This document shows positions 63,638 through 64,000 of a stretch of DNA of 64,000 nucleotides, piece by piece. The number at the start of each line of letters is the position of its first letter. Within the stretch, counting starts at the first letter, position 1. The position numbers and the translations under genes were made by a program. Under the pieces are notes generated by a model. The model had not been told where the DNA came from. It saw only the letters and a program-made list of their open reading frames with translations, and searched no databases. Origin of the DNA: Methanosarcina baikalica (lineage in GTDB: Archaea > Halobacteriota > Methanosarcinia > Methanosarcinales > Methanosarcinaceae); assembly GCF_031461075.1 (NCBI RefSeq), contig NZ_JAVKPK010000007.1, positions 7,996-71,995 of the forward strand, read 5' to 3'.

Positions 63638-64000
63638 CAGATATTTTTTGCAACAGAGCCCTTACAGGTAAAGGTGCGTAGTTAAGTATGTGAAAATGAG
63701 GGATAGATAGATGTACCGCGCCAGCTTTCAATATATCTCAGAAGCTTGCATAGCACTTTATTGGCATTAAAAAACCCTTAATTACAGGGCCTCTCGGAAG
63801 TAGGATGGCTAAATGCCTTGGAATGGTGTATACGAGGTTTGTACATGGTTAGAATTGCTTCCAGGTATACACACGTGGAAGGCTCTTGGTCCCATCCAGT
63901 CCTTGCTTCCTTAGAACCATAAGAAAATTCTGGGTATAATGAAAGCGGGGGCGCGAACATATTCCGCTACTTATAGTGGAATTCGCCCGTGAAATTTTGA
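63638..64000. other. Unassigned sequence at the right edge
   Basis: The last 220 bases are more G+C-rich than nearby spacers and carry frames on the minus strand (for example 63778-63960, MFAPPLSLYPEFSYGSKEAR) with no family that I recognise. It may be the end of a mobile element or gene continuing beyond the window. Confidence 0.3.

Noticed and set aside
63778..63960. 60-codon minus-strand frame at the right edge, considered as a transposase tail
   Set aside because: I could not match it to any transposase end with confidence; reported only as unassigned sequence.

Overview
This window reads as chromosomal DNA of a methanogenic archaeon of the Methanosarcina type. The evidence is a complete coenzyme F430 pathway (cfbA-cfbE), archaeal proteins such as deoxyhypusine synthase, pyruvoyl arginine decarboxylase, a homodimer-type splicing endonuclease and a zinc-finger RPA, a FilR1/Msr-type regulator, A+T-rich spacers, and many small insertion-sequence relics. 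No tRNA, rRNA or CRISPR array was recognised.

Layout. 0-1.4 kb: amino-sugar genes (glmS start, GlmU-like enzyme). 2.5-4.3 kb: RPA with its associated OB protein. 5-11.4 kb: a phosphodiesterase, two overlapping winged-helix regulators, deoxyhypusine synthase, arginine decarboxylase and an omega-amidase-like hydrolase. 11.5-18.4 kb: a MacB-like ABC operon, an intact-ended IS256-type element whose transposase is frameshifted, and a MarR-MATE efflux operon with repeated operator-like sites. 18.4-24.1 kb: relic-rich noncoding DNA, a ferritin-like gene without an AUG, a PAS histidine kinase, a class I terpene-synthase-like protein and a startless thioredoxin-like frame. 24.2-33.8 kb: a HisRS-like paralogue, leuS, thrC, a DUF1622 protein and an M1 aminopeptidase. 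34.1-36.9 kb: an A+T-rich McrBC restriction pair. 37-42 kb: chagasin-like lipoprotein, small proteins, FilR1 regulator, PHP phosphoesterase. 42.2-46.7 kb: a chelate-type ABC importer operon containing an HcgA/HmdB-like radical SAM enzyme. 47.6-50.4 kb: hflX, a DUF2209-like gene, endA. 50.7-56.5 kb: the F430 operon. 56.8-60 kb: pseudogenes, repeats and an orphan restriction-enzyme specificity domain. 60-64 kb: cupin, AI-2E transporter, UspA and a MITE.

How genes work together. The cfb genes run cfbA, cfbE, cfbD, cfbC, cfbB on the minus strand and cover nickel insertion through final ring closure. RPA and its partner, McrB and McrC, MarR and MATE, and the ABC importer with its radical SAM gene are other units with abutting or overlapping frames. 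Points most worth a second look are the importer plus CX5CX2C radical SAM operon with its palindromic promoter site, the terpene-synthase-like protein, genes that seem to start with AUA or AUU, a reductase relic whose only in-frame stops are three TAGs, and two families of miniature transposons, one clearly derived from the IS256 element in the same window.
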